Of a stretch of DNA of 64,000 bases, positions 62,183 to 64,000 are shown piece after piece. The position numbers and the translations under genes are program-made. A model generated the notes under the pieces. The model worked only from the letters and a program-made list of their open reading frames with translations. It searched no databases and was not told the origin of the DNA. Source of the DNA: Halovenus marina (GTDB lineage Archaea; Halobacteriota; Halobacteria; Halobacteriales; Haloarculaceae). Location of the stretch: the NCBI RefSeq assembly GCF_051414115.1, contig NZ_JBLKNZ010000001.1:2108001-2172000 (forward strand), written 5' to 3'. Within the stretch, counting starts at the first letter, position 1. Each line of letters opens with the position of its first letter.

Positions 62183-63409
62183 ATGGAGTTTACACACGAA
62201 GTCATCGACGATAGCCCGCCCTGCGGACGACTCGGTATCTGCCAGCCAACGGATCTGACCGGCAACGGTCGCCCGGACCTCATCGTCGGGGGGATGGGGT
62301 CGGAGACGCTGCCGGTGCTCGGAACGAACGGTTTCCCGCTGATCGGCCGGTTCTTTCGTCGACTGGAGACCAGCCTGTTCTGGTACGAAAATCCCGGCTG
62401 GAAACGCCACGCCATCTCGACGACACCGCACCTGTACGTGTTCGGAAACGCGCTGGGCGACGTCAGCGGAAACGGCCGACTCGACCTCATCGTCGGACAG
62501 GGGATTGGGCAGCACGACATCTACTGGTTCGAACAGCCAGCTGACCCCCGACAGACCTGGAAACGGCATCTCGTTGCGTCGGATTTCAACAAGTATCACG
62601 ACCTCGAATTCGGGGACGTCGACAACGACGGCAACGCAGAGATCGTCGGAACGTCCCAACAGAGCGAAGTCATCTTCTACTACGACATCCCCGACGATCC
62701 AACACAGTCACCGTGGCCCTCGGAGTGCTGTCACATCATCGCTGAGAACACGGACGTCGAGGGGCTGAGAGTCGTCGATATCGACGGCGATGGGAAAAAC
62801 GAGGTGATCGCTGGAACGAACATCTACCGCCACGTTCCCACCGAAAATGGTGAGCCGGGACTGTCAGCAAGCCCAGCAGAAGCCAGCGTCAGTGAAGCGC
62901 AAACTGATGGCGGAGCGACGCTGCAAATTGCAGACGACTGGCAGCGAACACAGATTGCGAGTGACTGGGACTGGACGCGGGTCGCTGTCGGAGACATCGA
63001 CGGCGACGGAGAGCTAGAGGTCGTGTTCACCGAGGGCGATTCGCCAGAACTCGGCGATTCGATGGCCCGCGTCGCCTGGTTCGACCCTCCGGACTGGGAA
63101 CCGCATCTGCTCCGTGATGACATGTACTGCCCCCACTCCGTCCAGCTTGCAGACTTCGACGGCAACGGACTCCTCGACATCTACGTGGGGGAGATGGGAC
63201 TTGGGACGAACGACGGCGATGCCGAACACGTGATCTTCCGGAATCAGGGCGGTGGCGAGTTCGAGGAGACGGTCATCGAGTGGGGCATCCCAACCCACGA
63301 GGCCAAAGCTGTCGACGTCGACGGCGACGGCCGAATCGACATCATCGGAAAGTCCTACGAGCCGAACACCCACGTCGACGTCTGGTACAATCGAACGAGC
63401 GCCGAGTGA
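62183..63409 (+). CDS. FG-GAP/VCBS-repeat protein
   Basis: The 408-residue protein consists of repeats with calcium-binding-like loops: DLTGNGRPDLIVG, DVSGNGRLDLIVG, DVDNDGNAEIVG, DIDGDGKNEVIAG, DIDGDGELEVVF, DFDGNGLLDIYVG and DVDGDGRIDIIG. Seven such blades suggest a beta-propeller. There is no obvious signal peptide (MEFTHEVIDDSPPCGR), so its location is open. In this cluster it may bind or act on glycans. Confidence 0.88.
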   Translation: MEFTHEVIDDSPPCGRLGICQPTDLTGNGRPDLIVGGMGSETLPVLGTNGFPLIGRFFRRLETSLFWYENPGWKRHAISTTPHLYVFGNALGDVSGNGRLDLIVGQGIGQHDIYWFEQPADPRQTWKRHLVASDFNKYHDLEFGDVDNDGNAEIVGTSQQSEVIFYYDIPDDPTQSPWPSECCHIIAENTDVEGLRVVDIDGDGKNEVIAGTNIYRHVPTENGEPGLSASPAEASVSEAQTDGGATLQIADDWQRTQIASDWDWTRVAVGDIDGDGELEVVFTEGDSPELGDSMARVAWFDPPDWEPHLLRDDMYCPHSVQLADFDGNGLLDIYVGEMGLGTNDGDAEHVIFRNQGGGEFEETVIEWGIPTHEAKAVDVDGDGRIDIIGKSYEPNTHVDVWYNRTSAE

Positions 63410-63439
63410 CGGCCGTGAGGGGTCACCGACTGTTCGCCG

Positions 63440-64000
63440 TTAGGCGATAGCCTGCGCGCGGAGTGGCTCGACGACGGCGTCGGCCCCGTGCTGGATCGTC
63501 GCCATCGCGTCCTCGGGGTGGTCGTGTTCGTAGATGAGCCACTCGACGTCGCTCCGTGTAGCCGCTGAAAACACGCGCTCGTAGTCGAGCACGCCAGTCC
63601 CGGGATCAGTCGACTGATAGCCGTCAGACGAGTCAGTGACGTCACAGACGTGAATCGCCGTCAACCGGTCACCGAAGAATTCGTACACCTCATTCTGGTC
63701 GTGGTTGGCGGCTCTGACCTCTCCGGCGTCGATCTCGAAGCCGATGTTCGCTCCGGCGGTACACTCGAAGAGATAGCCGATCCCCGTGTCACGCATCTGG
63801 GTTGCAGTCTGTCGAAGCCGTAACGGCTCAAACACGAGTCCGTCAACAGCGCCCGGCACGACTCCAGCGTCCACGAGACGACCGAGAAGCGGATAGTTCA
63901 GCGGTGGAAACAGGTCATGGCGCGTGTTGTGATAGACCAGATCGAACCCGCGCTGTTCGAGTGTCGTCGCAATCTCCGTCAGCGTGTCTGCGAACGCTCG
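63440..64000 (-). CDS. Sugar phosphate isomerase/epimerase (xylose isomerase-like TIM barrel), 5' truncated
   Basis: The frame is open to the right edge, giving the last 186 residues. GFDLVYHNTRHDLFPPLNYP, NIGFEIDAGEVRAANHDQNE, RLTAIHVCDVTDSS and VEWLIYEHDHPEDAMATI carry the Glu/Asp/His metal ligands of xylose isomerase-like TIM barrels. The substrate is unknown. The start lies outside the window. Confidence 0.83.
   Translation of the reverse strand, partial: RAFADTLTEIATTLEQRGFDLVYHNTRHDLFPPLNYPLLGRLVDAGVVPGAVDGLVFEPLRLRQTATQMRDTGIGYLFECTAGANIGFEIDAGEVRAANHDQNEVYEFFGDRLTAIHVCDVTDSSDGYQSTDPGTGVLDYERVFSAATRSDVEWLIYEHDHPEDAMATIQHGADAVVEPLRAQAIA

Overview
The window comes from a halophilic archaeon (class Halobacteria). 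The DNA is GC-rich, almost every protein is strongly acidic, many genes look leaderless with an AT-rich box about 25-35 bases before the start, and diagnostic haloarchaeal or archaeal families are present: halorhodopsin, a proteasome beta subunit, archaeal CoA-biosynthesis kinase and ligase, a TFB, HalOD1 and ThiR. I do not assign a genus.

Region 1 (about 1-35.6 kb) is core chromosome with mostly housekeeping genes. It holds the tail of a pilus-type membrane protein, a histidine kinase, a thioesterase, MFS transporters, a TraB protein, a membrane metalloprotease, purM, psmB, the pantoate kinase / 4-phosphopantoate-beta-alanine ligase pair, cheC, the thiamine thiazole synthase gene, a soluble chemotaxis transducer, a dcd-thiR-methyltransferase operon, halorhodopsin, an Azf-type sugar dehydrogenase, a REC-PAS(x4)-histidine kinase, an OsmC protein and a UPF0173 hydrolase. 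Two intergenic spacers (about 6.66-6.98 and 16.48-16.65 kb) carry arrays of short perfect hairpins.

Region 2 (about 35.7-50 kb) begins at a tRNA-Glu(CTC) followed by two partial copies of its own 3' end. This is the classic footprint of integration at a tRNA. The DNA beyond is visibly more AT-rich and full of small regulators, zinc-ribbon proteins, stress-type proteins (dodecin, PRC-barrel, a DAC-domain protein, a short histone-fold protein, TrmB, HalOD1, TFB) and decaying genes: a frameshifted Kef-type antiporter, a CBS-CBS-HPF gene with a lost start, a frameshift and an amber stop, an IS5-type transposase fragment and a frameshifted TnpB. A shared TAATCAAAAC box recurs upstream of several of these genes. 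The best candidate for something undescribed is this tRNA-bounded stress and regulatory island: a DAC-domain gene directly abutting a cation antiporter remnant, a single-fold histone with a basic tail, and its own TFB behind a short coupled leader ORF.

Region 3 (about 50-64 kb) is a surface-polysaccharide or glycoconjugate cluster: FkbM methyltransferase, sugar-transfer-associated ATP-grasp protein, asparagine-synthase-like protein lacking the N-terminal catalytic Cys, two GT4 glycosyltransferases, UDP-GlcNAc 2-epimerase, DUF1616 membrane protein, heparinase II/III-like protein, FG-GAP/VCBS-repeat protein and a TIM-barrel sugar isomerase running off the right edge. A C-terminal scrap of the same ATP-grasp family sits at its left edge next to the TnpB element.
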